From Actinomycetota bacterium (GTDB lineage Bacteria > Actinomycetota > Acidimicrobiia > Acidimicrobiales > CADCTF01): 36,553 nucleotides of DNA. The notes under the pieces are model-generated. The model did not search any database. It was given only the letters and a program-made list of their open reading frames with translations, and was not told the DNA's origin. The position numbers and the translations under genes are program-made. Of this stretch, positions 6,643 through 14,704 are shown one piece after another (positions within the stretch are counted from its first letter, which is position 1; each line of letters opens with the position of its first letter). The DNA lies in NCBI GenBank assembly GCA_019348255.1, contig JAHWJU010000008.1:2490-39042 (forward strand), in the 5' to 3' direction.

Positions 6643-7548
6643 CTAGGAGCCGGAAAAGAGGCGAAGTGCCTCGATGAAGGGGATGGCCAGGAAGATGACG
6701 CCGGGAACCAGGGTGGCCACGGTGACCGGTATCCAGACCTTCTGGGCTCGGCGCTCCAGGGTCTGCACCAGCTCGCGCTGCACATCTCGCCGGATGGCTC
6801 GGGCCTCCTCGGAGATGAGCCGCCCCAGATCGCTCGCCTCCCGGTTGAGGGCGAGCACCGCTACCAGCCTGTCGAGCGACCGGACACCGGCAACGGCCGA
6901 CCACTCCCGCAACGACTCCACCTCCGACAGCCCTTGGCGGATGCGGCCACAGACCTTGCGTAGGTCCTGCGCGCAGGCGCCGCTGCCCCGGCTGGCCAGC
7001 CGGTTCAGCGCGGAGCCGAGAGAGAAGCCGGCTGACAGCAACATCGCCAGTTGCTCCGCCAGCACCGGGAGCTCCAGGAACAGCCGGCGTTGCCAGGCTG
7101 CCGAAGCGGAGGCGACCTGCTGTTCGAGAAGCAGAAATGCCAACAGGGGCGCACCCACGAGAACCAGCAACCCGACCAGGGGCGGGGGGCGCACCGCCAC
7201 GAGTATCAAGCCGCCGAGGCCGAAGGCGATGGTCATCCGTCCCACTTGGCGGACCCGGAACGAGGTGCTGTCGAGGCGGGAGTGGATGCGGGTGAGCCGG
7301 ACCGACAGATCTTCGTTGACGCCGAAGGCATGGGCCAGCCGTTCGCCCAGCGACCGCGACAACGGGCCGATCACCTCTCGGAACGATTCCATCGACAGCA
7401 GCCCGGTCCGCTCACGGCCGGCGAGGCCTCCCGGCGAGTAAGGCCGCAGCCGCTCTGCAAGGGGGGCTCGGGAGAACCACCGCAGCTCCGAAAGGACCAG
7501 GGTGGTGCCGACCCAGAGCAGAAGTGCCGAGAGCACGGCGACCCTCAC
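6643..7548 (-). CDS. tadC: TadC-like inner-membrane platform protein
   Basis: 301 aa, GTG start overlapping the tadB stop by four bases. It has an N-terminal membrane helix, a central pair of hydrophobic segments (IAFGLGGLILVAV, LVGLLVLVGAPLLAFLLL) and a T2SSF domain around FLELPVLAEQLAMLLSAGFSLGSALNRLASRG and ISEEARAIRRDVQRELVQTLERRAQKVWIPVTVATLVPGV. It ends in a final membrane span. TadB and TadC form the platform through which the TadA ATPase drives pilus assembly. Length and topology are normal for the family. Confidence 0.9.
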   Translation of the reverse strand: MRVAVLSALLLWVGTTLVLSELRWFSRAPLAERLRPYSPGGLAGRERTGLLSMESFREVIGPLSRSLGERLAHAFGVNEDLSVRLTRIHSRLDSTSFRVRQVGRMTIAFGLGGLILVAVRPPPLVGLLVLVGAPLLAFLLLEQQVASASAAWQRRLFLELPVLAEQLAMLLSAGFSLGSALNRLASRGSGACAQDLRKVCGRIRQGLSEVESLREWSAVAGVRSLDRLVAVLALNREASDLGRLISEEARAIRRDVQRELVQTLERRAQKVWIPVTVATLVPGVIFLAIPFIEALRLFSGS

Positions 7549-8429
7549 TGGAAAACCCGCTGTTCTTCCGGCAGGCGCAGGTACCGCCCCGCCCACAGCC
7601 AACAGCCGACGATCACCAAGATGCCTGCTGCTACCAGCAGCTGACCGAAGAGCGTCTGGTACGCCTCACGACCGGTGCCGATGGAGAGACCGGCCAGCGC
7701 CATTCCCAGGGGGACGATGAGCACGAACCGACGGGCGAACCGCACACCGGCCTGCTTCGCCTCCGCGTCCTTCCGCCCCTGAAGGTCCTGGATCCGGTCT
7801 TCTACCAGCGCCGCCAGCCGCCGGTCGACGTCGGAACCACCCACCTCGTGGGCGACCAGCAAGGTCTCACATGCCGCGTCGGCGGTCGGATCGGCCAGAT
7901 GGGCCTTCAACACCGCCGTGGTCCGGGCGAGGTCGGTGGATATGAGCCACTCCCGTTCGGCGGCGGCGAAGGCGGGGCGGAGCTCGATCGGCCCCCGCCG
8001 TCCGACCTCGATCAGGGCTTGGGGGATGGACCGGCCGAGCGAGCTGGTGAGGAGGCGGATCTCCTCGATCATCCTCGGCCACGACTCGCGAGCTTCGGAG
8101 ATGCGCCGAGCACGGCGGTTCCTGTACGACGCCACCGGGAAAGTGGCGGCGAATCCACCGCTCACGAATGCGGGCACCAGACCCCCGAAGAGGGCGAAGG
8201 CCAACCCGCCTCCCACGACGAACAACCCGGCCATCACGCCGGCGAACTCCGCGGGCCGCACGTCGCCCAGGCCCGCCTGCGTCATCCACTGCCGCAACCG
8301 GCGGGTGTCGATGCGCCCGGTTGTGGTGATCGAGGGCCCGATGGTCAGGCCGGACCAGCGCAAGGCGATGGCCGTGTAGAGGAGGTAGACGCCATAGGCG
8401 CCGGTCACCGCGAGGAACAGACCCAGCAC
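7545..8429 (-). CDS. tadB: TadB-like inner-membrane platform protein
   Basis: 294 aa with N-terminal helices (LGLFLAVTGAYGVYLLYTAIAL, then FAGVMAGLFVVGGGLAFALFGG), a T2SSF domain (RMIEEIRLLTSSLGRSIPQALIEVGRRGP, TLLVAHEVGGSDVDRRLAALVEDRIQDL) and C-terminal helices from about 240. The likely GTG start lies 7 bp after the tadA stop and has GGAGG 11 nt upstream. Partner of TadC and TadA in the pilus motor. GTGA coupling to tadC follows. Confidence 0.9.
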   Translation of the reverse strand: MLGLFLAVTGAYGVYLLYTAIALRWSGLTIGPSITTTGRIDTRRLRQWMTQAGLGDVRPAEFAGVMAGLFVVGGGLAFALFGGLVPAFVSGGFAATFPVASYRNRRARRISEARESWPRMIEEIRLLTSSLGRSIPQALIEVGRRGPIELRPAFAAAEREWLISTDLARTTAVLKAHLADPTADAACETLLVAHEVGGSDVDRRLAALVEDRIQDLQGRKDAEAKQAGVRFARRFVLIVPLGMALAGLSIGTGREAYQTLFGQLLVAAGILVIVGCWLWAGRYLRLPEEQRVFQ

Positions 8430-8436
8430 CGCGAGC

Positions 8437-9780
8437 TCAACCTCCGGTGCCCGGAGAGAGGTTCAGGGAGCCGAGGGCCGCCCGCTCCAGGGTCGAGCCG
8501 AACCGGTCGAGCAGCGCCCGCACGTCGTATCCCGCCAGCTCCAACGGACGGGCCAGGCGTGAAGGCAGGTTGCCGCTCCAGCGCAGGGGTTGATCGAGAC
8601 GCTCCCGCGAGAACAGCTCGGTGACGGTGAAGGTCCCGGAATCCCTTCCCGCCTGGAGATCCTCCACGGCGATGACCTCGGTCACCCTGGGCCGGTCGCA
8701 CCACCTCGTGCAATGGACCACCACGTCGATCGACTCGCTCACCAGGCTGTTCAGGGCGGCCATCGGGAGCTGCGCGGCGGCATCGGAGAGCTGGCACACG
8801 AACCGCAGCCGTGTCAGCGCTTGGCGGGCGGAGCCGGCATGGATGGTCGTGAACCCCTTCACGCCCGACGACAGCGTGAGCAGCAGCGGCAGCGCCTCCC
8901 GGTCACGAACCTCTCCCACGATGGCCACATCGGGCGCCATCCGCAGGAATCCTGCGACCAGACGTCGCAGGTCGACCTCCCGCCGGTCGGCACGGGCGGG
9001 CCGCGTCTGCATGTGCGCGACGTTGGGCAACGGCACGTCGCTCTCGAAGACCTCTTCGGCGATGACCACCCTCAACGTCGGGTCCAGCTCCGCGGTGCAG
9101 CACGACATCAGCGTGGTCTTGCCGGAACCCGGCGCCCCGGCGAAGAGCACCGACAGGCGAGACCTCACGCAGGCTCGCAGGAACTCCGCGACCGGCGCGT
9201 CCAGCATCTCCCGCTCGACCAGCTCCTCCAGCGACTTGAAGGCCACCCCGGTGAACTTGCGGATGTTGACGATCACGTGGCCGTCGCGCCCAACATCACC
9301 GTGGACGATGTGGAGCCGGGCGCCGGTGTCGAGCTGCGCGTCCTGTAGGCCCTCTGCCGGATCGAGCTTGCGGTGCGACCCACTGGCGTCGTCCAAGACC
9401 TTGGTCAAGGTACGCAGGACGTGTTCGTCGTCGTGGAACGACTCGTGGTGGTAGCCGCTGACGCCCCGGTGGCGCTTCACGAAGATCGCGTCGGGCGCGT
9501 TGATCATGATCTCCCAGACGTTGTCGTCCCCCAGCAACGGCTCGAGCGGGCCGTAGCCGGCGAGGTTGCGGAAAGCCCGCTCCACGACGAGATCGGGCTC
9601 GGCAAGCTCGAAGGCCCGCAGGCCGCGCTTGAAGTCTTCCGCCCATCGGTTCACCTCGTGTTCGATGAGCGCCCGAAGCTGGTCGGTCGCGCCGGCCTCG
9701 CCCATGTCCAGGGAAATCGCCTTGGCCCGCTCTTGTACGGCCCTTTCGATCTCCTGGAGTGGTGAGGCCTCGACGGTCAT
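8437..9780 (-). CDS. tadA: TadA/CpaF secretion ATPase
   Basis: 447 aa hexameric motor ATPase of the Tad pilus. Walker A is GAPGSGKTT (215-223), Walker B VAIVGE (285-290), and the His box TTIHAGS (311-317). The family N-terminal marker YGPLEPLLGDDNVWEIMINAPDAIFV is at about 76-101. The ATG overlaps the cpaE stop (ATGA). It energises assembly through TadB/TadC. All catalytic motifs are intact and the length is typical. Confidence 0.96.
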   Translation of the reverse strand: MTVEASPLQEIERAVQERAKAISLDMGEAGATDQLRALIEHEVNRWAEDFKRGLRAFELAEPDLVVERAFRNLAGYGPLEPLLGDDNVWEIMINAPDAIFVKRHRGVSGYHHESFHDDEHVLRTLTKVLDDASGSHRKLDPAEGLQDAQLDTGARLHIVHGDVGRDGHVIVNIRKFTGVAFKSLEELVEREMLDAPVAEFLRACVRSRLSVLFAGAPGSGKTTLMSCCTAELDPTLRVVIAEEVFESDVPLPNVAHMQTRPARADRREVDLRRLVAGFLRMAPDVAIVGEVRDREALPLLLTLSSGVKGFTTIHAGSARQALTRLRFVCQLSDAAAQLPMAALNSLVSESIDVVVHCTRWCDRPRVTEVIAVEDLQAGRDSGTFTVTELFSRERLDQPLRWSGNLPSRLARPLELAGYDVRALLDRFGSTLERAALGSLNLSPGTGG

Positions 9781-11069
9781 GCCGGCTCGGGACTCACATC
9801 GGCAGCCCAGTGGCCGAGAGAGCCGGGCTGGATGGGCTGAGGTGCGGGTCCTGGCGGAGGTTCTGCCATACGGCCGATGACCGCGCGGAACGCTCCCGCC
9901 AATGGTGAGGTCAGAGCAGGCGGCAGCCTCACCCCGTCCCGCAGCGCCTCGTCGACGCGACGCTCCGGCAGGTAGATCGGTGTCATCAGCGGCACCGGCG
10001 TGCGCCCATGTACGAGCTGGGAGAGAGCCGATGAGATACCGGCTCGGATGCGGGGGTTCTTGGGAGCCCGGTTGATCACCGTCACGACGCGTTCCGGTGA
10101 GACGCCGTGGTCGAGCAGGTCTCCGAGGACCCGGCCCAGAGCGTGGATGCCTTTCATGCTGCCGAGCCCGACCGCGAACACGACGTCAGCCCTGCCCACA
10201 GCCAGCCTGGCCATCAGGTGACGCTCCTCGACATCGACGGAACCACCATCGTCTTCGCCCTCGAAGTCCGCATCGACGTCACAGACGACGTCGCTCCAGG
10301 CGAGGGTGAGGCTTTCCAAGGCGACGGCGAAGGCGCGGGGTCGGATGGCGGGCCAGTTGCGGGCCCGCCGCAACCCGAGCAACAGGTCATAGCCACGGCT
10401 CTGCACCTCGAAGGTGAACTTGCAGAGCTCCTCCAGCGGCGGACGGGCGGCGCGGTGAGCATCCACGAGCTCCTGCACCCCGGGAACGACATCGCGTGCG
10501 TCATGAAGCATCGCCTGCTCCGCGTGCAGCGCGAAGTCGGCCAACAGCACGCGCCCGCTTCCGGCTGAGGCCAGCGCCTGCGCCAGGCCGATGGCGGCGG
10601 TCGAGGCGCCGGTACCTCCGGGTCCGCAGACTGCCGCCAGGTGAGCACGGGCCGCGGCGGGACTCGTCTCGTCCGGCAGCGGTACCAGGGAGTCACCGCG
10701 GTTGATCTTCACGGTGTGCTCACCCAGCAGGTCGATCAGATGCTTGCGTTCGAACATCGGGTTGACGACGGCGCTGGCGCCGAGGCCGTGCCAATCGCGC
10801 GTAACCCTCATGTCGTCGACGACCAGTACCGCGCAGCCCGCTGTGCGCGCCTCGTCGAGTAGGTCGCGGTCTATCCCCGGCAAGCCGCCGTCGACCAGCA
10901 GAGCCGAAAAGGCTCGGCCTGACGCGAGGTGAGCACGTAGCTCGACCTGCGACATGCACTTGACGAACTCGACGGGGATCGAAGCGGAATTGGCCCATTG
11001 AGCCACCGACCGGAACCAGGCCGAGCGCGCCTGCGCCAGCCCCAGTACGACGAACCTGGCGCCAGGCAT
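9777..11069 (-). CDS. CpaE/TadZ-like localisation protein with degenerate P-loop
   Basis: 430 aa. Residues 1-120 form a receiver-like domain (FSALLVDGG, VLVVDDMRVT). From about 145 a ParA/MinD-like domain follows (GPGGTGASTAAIGLAQALASAGSGRVLLADFALHAEQ). The deviant Walker motif KGGxGK(S/T)T is replaced by PGGTGAST (150-157), so both conserved lysines are missing. TadZ/CpaE proteins place the Tad machine at a cell pole; several are atypical ATPases. The 1-bp overlap TGATG with cpaB and the ATGA with tadA show tight coupling. A septum-site (Ssd) protein is a related alternative, but the operon favours TadZ. Confidence 0.85.
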   Translation of the reverse strand: MPGARFVVLGLAQARSAWFRSVAQWANSASIPVEFVKCMSQVELRAHLASGRAFSALLVDGGLPGIDRDLLDEARTAGCAVLVVDDMRVTRDWHGLGASAVVNPMFERKHLIDLLGEHTVKINRGDSLVPLPDETSPAAARAHLAAVCGPGGTGASTAAIGLAQALASAGSGRVLLADFALHAEQAMLHDARDVVPGVQELVDAHRAARPPLEELCKFTFEVQSRGYDLLLGLRRARNWPAIRPRAFAVALESLTLAWSDVVCDVDADFEGEDDGGSVDVEERHLMARLAVGRADVVFAVGLGSMKGIHALGRVLGDLLDHGVSPERVVTVINRAPKNPRIRAGISSALSQLVHGRTPVPLMTPIYLPERRVDEALRDGVRLPPALTSPLAGAFRAVIGRMAEPPPGPAPQPIQPGSLGHWAADVSPEPA

Positions 11070-11827
11070 CAGGCGCCACCGCTCCGGGGCTTTTCCTGGG
11101 CCGGAGCGCGGTACGTCTGGCCAGGGGGTCCGGAGCCGGAGCTGCCCGTCGCCCGCACGAGGGTCACCTCGCCGGCGTTGATCGCATGGGCCAGGGCCAG
11201 CGCCTCCTCGGAACTGGAGACGGCCAGGGTGATGGTCTCGCTACGACCCTGGGCGAGGGACGAGCCGCCCCCCACCGCCGCGAGCACCCGGGCGTGGCGG
11301 ACCACGATCACGCTGTAGCTGTCAGCCCCTCCGCCGAAGGTGGCAAGAACGTCAACCTCCTCTCCCGGGCGGAGCGAGCCGGCCACTGCCCGGGATGCCT
11401 CGATGGCGAAGGAGATCTCGAGTTCGGCAGGACCGGATCGCTTCCGCACCACGTCACCGGGTTGGACGAGCTCCCCCCGCCGAATGGGTCCGACGACGGT
11501 GGCGCCCTCCAGGGATCGGACGCTCGAAAAGCCGGCGCGTTCCGCCATGGCCGGTGGGAGCTCCATCGGCAGGAGGACGACGTCTTCAGCCGTGAGCCTT
11601 CCACCCAGGGGCAGATCCCTCCGTGCCACCGCGTAGCTTTGGGTGGGTCCGGCGGTGGCGCGGGTGTAGGCGGCGAAGATTCCGAGGGCGGACAAGGCGA
11701 CGAGCAGGCCGCCGACCACCGCCCTGCCGGTCGGCAGCGACGACCGCCGTCGGAGTGGACGGCTGACGGCAGCGGCGCCGGCCGCGGTGCCTGCCGATCG
11801 CTGGGGGGCGTAGGCGACATCGGACAT
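11069..11827 (-). CDS. cpaB: CpaB/RcpC-like SAF-domain protein, first gene of the Tad operon
   Basis: 252 aa. A basic N-terminus and one membrane helix (about 35-55, VVGGLLVALSALGIFAAY) precede a SAF domain (YAVARRDLPLGGRLTAEDVVLLPMELPPAM, then VVGPIRRGELVQPGDVV). A CpaB-type C-terminal domain follows (LRPGEEVDVLATF). In Gram-negatives CpaB/RcpC supports the secretin. No secretin gene is present here, so in this probable monoderm it would act at the cell wall. The ATG has AAAGGAAG 8 nt upstream, a clear Shine-Dalgarno sequence. The 135-bp region to the divergent HTH gene should hold the operon promoter. Confidence 0.88.
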   Translation of the reverse strand: MSDVAYAPQRSAGTAAGAAAVSRPLRRRSSLPTGRAVVGGLLVALSALGIFAAYTRATAGPTQSYAVARRDLPLGGRLTAEDVVLLPMELPPAMAERAGFSSVRSLEGATVVGPIRRGELVQPGDVVRKRSGPAELEISFAIEASRAVAGSLRPGEEVDVLATFGGGADSYSVIVVRHARVLAAVGGGSSLAQGRSETITLAVSSSEEALALAHAINAGEVTLVRATGSSGSGPPGQTYRAPAQEKPRSGGA

Positions 11828-11948
11828 GCTGAGCGCTTCCTTTCACCGCGGGCGCCGGCCCCGGACGCGACGCGGGCAACCGTACCGCGGCCTGGGCCGG
11901 CCGAGCAACGAAAGTTGTGGGCATGGCATGAGAGGACGCAGGAAGTGG

Positions 11949-11954
11949 TACAGT
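11949..11954 (+). promoter_or_regulatory. -10 box, leaderless promoter of the HTH gene
   Basis: TACAGT lies 8 nt before the ATG at 11963, with no Shine-Dalgarno sequence between. A start point about 7 nt downstream would put the mRNA 5' end at the start codon. Confidence 0.5.
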
Positions 11955-11962
11955 TTCGGGCG

Positions 11963-12190
11963 ATGAGCGACTCGAGCCAATGGTTGGGCACCACTGAGGC
12001 GGCCGAGCGGCTGGGCGTCGTGCCGCGCACCCTCTACCGGATGATCGACGAGGGCCAGATCCCCGCCTACAAGATGGGACGGGTGATTCGGGTCAAGGCG
12101 AGCGACCTCGACGCGTTCCTGGAAACCACGCGGGTACAGCCAGGATCGCTCGCCCATCTCTACCCGGAGCGGGTGGACGGGCAGCCCTGA
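11963..12190 (+). CDS. Small excisionase/MerR-type helix-turn-helix protein
   Basis: 75 aa. WLGTTEAAERLGVVPRTLYRMIDEGQIPAYKMGRVIRVKASDLDAFLE is a winged helix-turn-helix of the excisionase/HTH_17 type, covering nearly the whole protein. No recombinase or phage gene is nearby, so this is a chromosomal regulator rather than a phage Xis. Small BldC-like proteins of this fold are common in actinobacteria. It is divergent from the Tad operon, so it is a candidate regulator of cpaB onward, by position only. ATG 11963 was chosen because the HTH starts within ten residues and the -10 box TACAGT abuts it. Confidence 0.85.
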   Translation: MSDSSQWLGTTEAAERLGVVPRTLYRMIDEGQIPAYKMGRVIRVKASDLDAFLETTRVQPGSLAHLYPERVDGQP

Positions 12191-12205
12191 GTTCCCGGGG
12201 CCGTG

Positions 12206-12772
12206 TCAGTGGTAGTCGACCAGAACGACCTCCACCACACCAGCGATGGGGACATGCGCAAGCAGCCCGACGTCACCATCCATCCGGATCGTCGCCACGT
12301 CGAGCCCTACCGCACGCAGCTCACCGGCCAGGGGCTGGGGATCTCCGGTGGCCATCACCTGAACCCTGGGTCGGTCGCCGGCGAAGCCGGCGAGCAGTAC
12401 CGCCAGCCGGACATCCAGGGGCGGCCGCCGGGCGCCGGCGGCGTCACTCGGACCTGTTCCCGGACGGGGGCGCAGCGAGGTGATGCCGGCCATGGCCAGG
12501 ACCACCGGTGGGCCGGAGCTGTCCCGTAGGACGAGGAAGTCGGCGCCGACGGCCAGAACCCTTCCGCCGTGAGACCGGCCGGTGGTCGTCCTCGCCACCA
12601 CCACGTCGCCTCGCTCGGCCAGCTCCAGCGCAACGCCGGCGAAGGTAGCTGACTCCTGGGCGATCTGGCGCAGTACGCGGCTCTGGGCCCGTTGCCTGGC
12701 GGCACCTTCGACCGCCGCGTCGGCGACGAGGCGGTCGAGCTCGGCGAGAAAGGCCTTGTCGCCGTCGTCCAT
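12206..12772 (-). CDS. Unknown protein with a small Sm/SH3-like barrel
   Basis: 188 aa, not assigned to a named family. Residues 1-55 are probably helical (LAELDRLVADAAVEGAARQRAQSRVLRQIAQ). Residues 56-102 (RGDVVVARTTTGRSHGGRVLAVGADFLVLRD) look like a five-stranded Sm/SH3-type barrel. The C-terminal part (DVRLAVLLAGFAGDRPRVQVMATGD) may be a second beta domain. No catalytic motif, signal peptide or membrane span is seen. It is convergent with the HTH gene and divergent from the HIT gene, with only 38 bp between their starts. A TAGCGT box 10 nt upstream suggests a near-leaderless mRNA. Confidence 0.7.
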   Translation of the reverse strand: MDDGDKAFLAELDRLVADAAVEGAARQRAQSRVLRQIAQESATFAGVALELAERGDVVVARTTTGRSHGGRVLAVGADFLVLRDSSGPPVVLAMAGITSLRPRPGTGPSDAAGARRPPLDVRLAVLLAGFAGDRPRVQVMATGDPQPLAGELRAVGLDVATIRMDGDVGLLAHVPIAGVVEVVLVDYH

Positions 12773-12782
12773 TTCGGTCAGG

Positions 12783-12802
12783 ACGCTACCGGGGATTAGC
12801 TT
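12783..12802. promoter_or_regulatory. Back-to-back -10 boxes of a 38-bp divergent promoter
   Basis: On the minus strand TAGCGT (12788-12783) serves the unknown gene starting at 12772 (10-nt spacing). On the plus strand TAGCTT (12797-12802) lies 8 nt before the HIT start at 12811. The two boxes are 8 bp apart, so polymerases on the two promoters should exclude each other. Confidence 0.45.
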
Positions 12803-12810
12803 GCGCCTTC

Positions 12811-13158
12811 GTGGCTACCGACTGCCTCTTCTGTCGCATCGTCGCCGGGGACCTGCCCTGCAGCGAGGTCGCCTCCAGCGAGAACACCCTCGCCTTCCGA
12901 GACATCAATCCGGCCATGCCCACCCACGTCCTGGTCGTCCCGAAGGTGCACGTTCCCGATGCCTCCCATCTGCGGGCGGAGCACGCGGAGATGCTCGCCG
13001 AGCTGTTCGAGACAGCCCGTCAGGTAGCCGGGCAGGAGGACCTGGCGGATCGCGGCTACCGCCTGGTGTTCAACGTCGGCGCCGACAGCGGCAACACCAT
13101 CGGCCATCTACACCTCCATGTTCTCGGCGGCAGAACGATGGGTTGGCCTCCTGGCTGA
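12811..13158 (+). CDS. HIT-family nucleotide hydrolase
   Basis: 115 aa, full-length for the HINT/Hit class. It opens with the Zn-type CLFCRIVAGDLPCSEV segment, carries FRDINPAMPTHVLVVPKVH, and has the histidine triad HLHLHVLGG. Such proteins hydrolyse nucleoside phosphoramidates or similar adenylated compounds. The GTG start at 12811 follows a TAGCTT box by 8 nt with no Shine-Dalgarno sequence. HIT next to phoH-ybeY is a familiar bacterial arrangement. The physiological substrate cannot be read from sequence. Confidence 0.92.
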   Translation: MATDCLFCRIVAGDLPCSEVASSENTLAFRDINPAMPTHVLVVPKVHVPDASHLRAEHAEMLAELFETARQVAGQEDLADRGYRLVFNVGADSGNTIGHLHLHVLGGRTMGWPPG

Positions 13159-13183
13159 GGGTAAAGTCGCCGTAGATACATTC

Positions 13184-14161
13184 GTGCCGACCCCCCCAAG
13201 TACCACCCCTTCTCAGGTCAAGGTCCTCGTGCCAGGCAACCACCTCATGGTGGGTCTGCTGGGCCAGCGCGACGAGTTGCTCCGATTGGTGGAAACGGCG
13301 TTCGGTGGCACCACCATCCTGGTCCGGGGCAACGAGATCACCCTCGAGGGGAACGAGGCGGAGCGCGTGGCGCGCCTGTTCGAAGAACTGGTGTTGCTGT
13401 TGCAGTCCGGCCACGCCCTGGACCTCACCAACGTGGGGCGGACCATCGAGATGGTCAAAGCCGACGAACGGCCGTCGGAGATACTGACCGCCGACATCCT
13501 GAAATCGGCTCGGGGACGGATGGTCCGGCCCAAGACGAGTGGCCAGAAGCGCTACACCGACGCCATCGGCTCCAACGTCATCACCTTTGGCATCGGTCCC
13601 GCCGGCACCGGCAAGTCGTACCTGGCCGTTGCGCTGGCGGTGCAGGCCCTCCAGGCCAAGCAGTGCGAGCGCATCATCCTCACCCGCCCCGCGGTGGAGG
13701 CGGGCGAGCGGCTGGGCTTCCTCCCCGGCGATCTCATGGCCAAGGTGGACCCCTATCTGCGCCCCCTGTACGACGCGCTGTTCGACATGCTGGGAACCGA
13801 CGCCGTGCCCAGGCTGATGGAGAAGGGGGCAATAGAGATCGCTCCCTTGGCCTACATGCGAGGGCGCACGCTCAACAACAGCTTCATCATCCTGGACGAG
13901 GCCCAGAACACGACACCGGAGCAGATGAAGATGTTCCTCACCCGGATCGGGTTCGGCTCAAAGGTGGTGATCACCGGGGACGTGACCCAGATCGACCTCG
14001 AGGGCGGCAAGTCCGGCCTCATCAACCTGGAGCAGATCCTCATCGGGATCGACGGCCTGGCCTTCATCCGCCTCGACGCCCGCGACGTGGTGCGTCACCG
14101 GATCGTCCAGGACATCGTCAACGCCTATGACCATGCGCGCTCCCTCGGCGTGAAGCCCTAG
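13184..14161 (+). CDS. phoH: PhoH-like ATPase
   Basis: 325 aa. The N-terminal part (VKVLVPGNHLMVGLLGQRDELLRLVETAFG, ILVRGNEITLEG) is the KH-like domain of PhoH/YbeZ proteins. The ATPase domain has Walker A GPAGTGKSYLAVALAV, TRPAVEAGERLGFLPGD, PLAYMRGRTLNN, Walker B FIILDEAQNTTPEQMKMFLTR and VVITGDVTQIDL. It works with YbeY in RNA metabolism and ribosome quality control. I chose the GTG at 13184 because a longer reading would overlap HIT by 41 bp, and a TAGATA -10-like box lies 5 nt before it. Its neighbours ybeY, corC and era match a conserved core cluster. Confidence 0.94.
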   Translation: MPTPPSTTPSQVKVLVPGNHLMVGLLGQRDELLRLVETAFGGTTILVRGNEITLEGNEAERVARLFEELVLLLQSGHALDLTNVGRTIEMVKADERPSEILTADILKSARGRMVRPKTSGQKRYTDAIGSNVITFGIGPAGTGKSYLAVALAVQALQAKQCERIILTRPAVEAGERLGFLPGDLMAKVDPYLRPLYDALFDMLGTDAVPRLMEKGAIEIAPLAYMRGRTLNNSFIILDEAQNTTPEQMKMFLTRIGFGSKVVITGDVTQIDLEGGKSGLINLEQILIGIDGLAFIRLDARDVVRHRIVQDIVNAYDHARSLGVKP

Positions 14162-14197
14162 CCATCGGCATGCCATGACCGCAGACGTGCCATAACC

Positions 14198-14704
14198 GTG
14201 GGCGTGGAGGTGTTCGTCGCCGATGAACAGACCGAAGAGCCGGTGGACGCCGTGCGCTGGGCGCGGCTGGCCGAGCAGGTGCTCGAGGCCGAAGGCGTCC
14301 GCGGTGATGCCGAGTTGTCGATGCTGTTCGTAGACGAGGAAGCGATAAGTGACCTCAACCAGCGCTTCCATGGCAAGCATGGGCCGACCGACGTGCTCGC
14401 CTTCCCGATCGACGAGGACCCGGTGGAGGGCGGCCGCTCACCCGACGCGGGGGGTACCGGCCCCGGTTACAGCCCCTCCGAGCCAGCCGACATGCCGTTG
14501 ATGCTGGGAGACGTGGTGGTCTGCCCGCGGGTGGCCCTCCGCAACGCGCCGGCCCATGCCGGGACCTACGACGACGAGATGGCGCTGCTCATCGTGCACG
14601 GGATCCTCCATCTCCTGGGTATGGACCACGCCGACGACGAGGAAGCAGAGGCGATGGAAAAGCGCGAGCAGGAGCTGCTCAGCCGCTTCCACCAGAAGCC
14701 ATGA
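14198..14704 (+). CDS. ybeY: Endoribonuclease YbeY
   Basis: 168 aa metal-dependent RNase for 16S rRNA 3' end maturation and ribosome quality control. The zinc motif HGILHLLGMDH (HGxLHLxGxDH) is intact, and ELSMLFVDEEAISDLNQRFHGKHGPTDVLAFP matches the family's central region. A Gly/Pro/Asp-rich loop (about 75-100) is longer than in E. coli YbeY, as in other actinobacteria. GTG start at 14198; another GTG two codons later is possible. The stop overlaps the next ATG in ATGA. Confidence 0.95.
   Translation: MGVEVFVADEQTEEPVDAVRWARLAEQVLEAEGVRGDAELSMLFVDEEAISDLNQRFHGKHGPTDVLAFPIDEDPVEGGRSPDAGGTGPGYSPSEPADMPLMLGDVVVCPRVALRNAPAHAGTYDDEMALLIVHGILHLLGMDHADDEEAEAMEKREQELLSRFHQKP

Noticed and set aside
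11186-11962. Long upstream extension of the HTH gene
   Set aside because: It would run antisense through cpaB; the HTH domain and a -10 box place the start at 11963.
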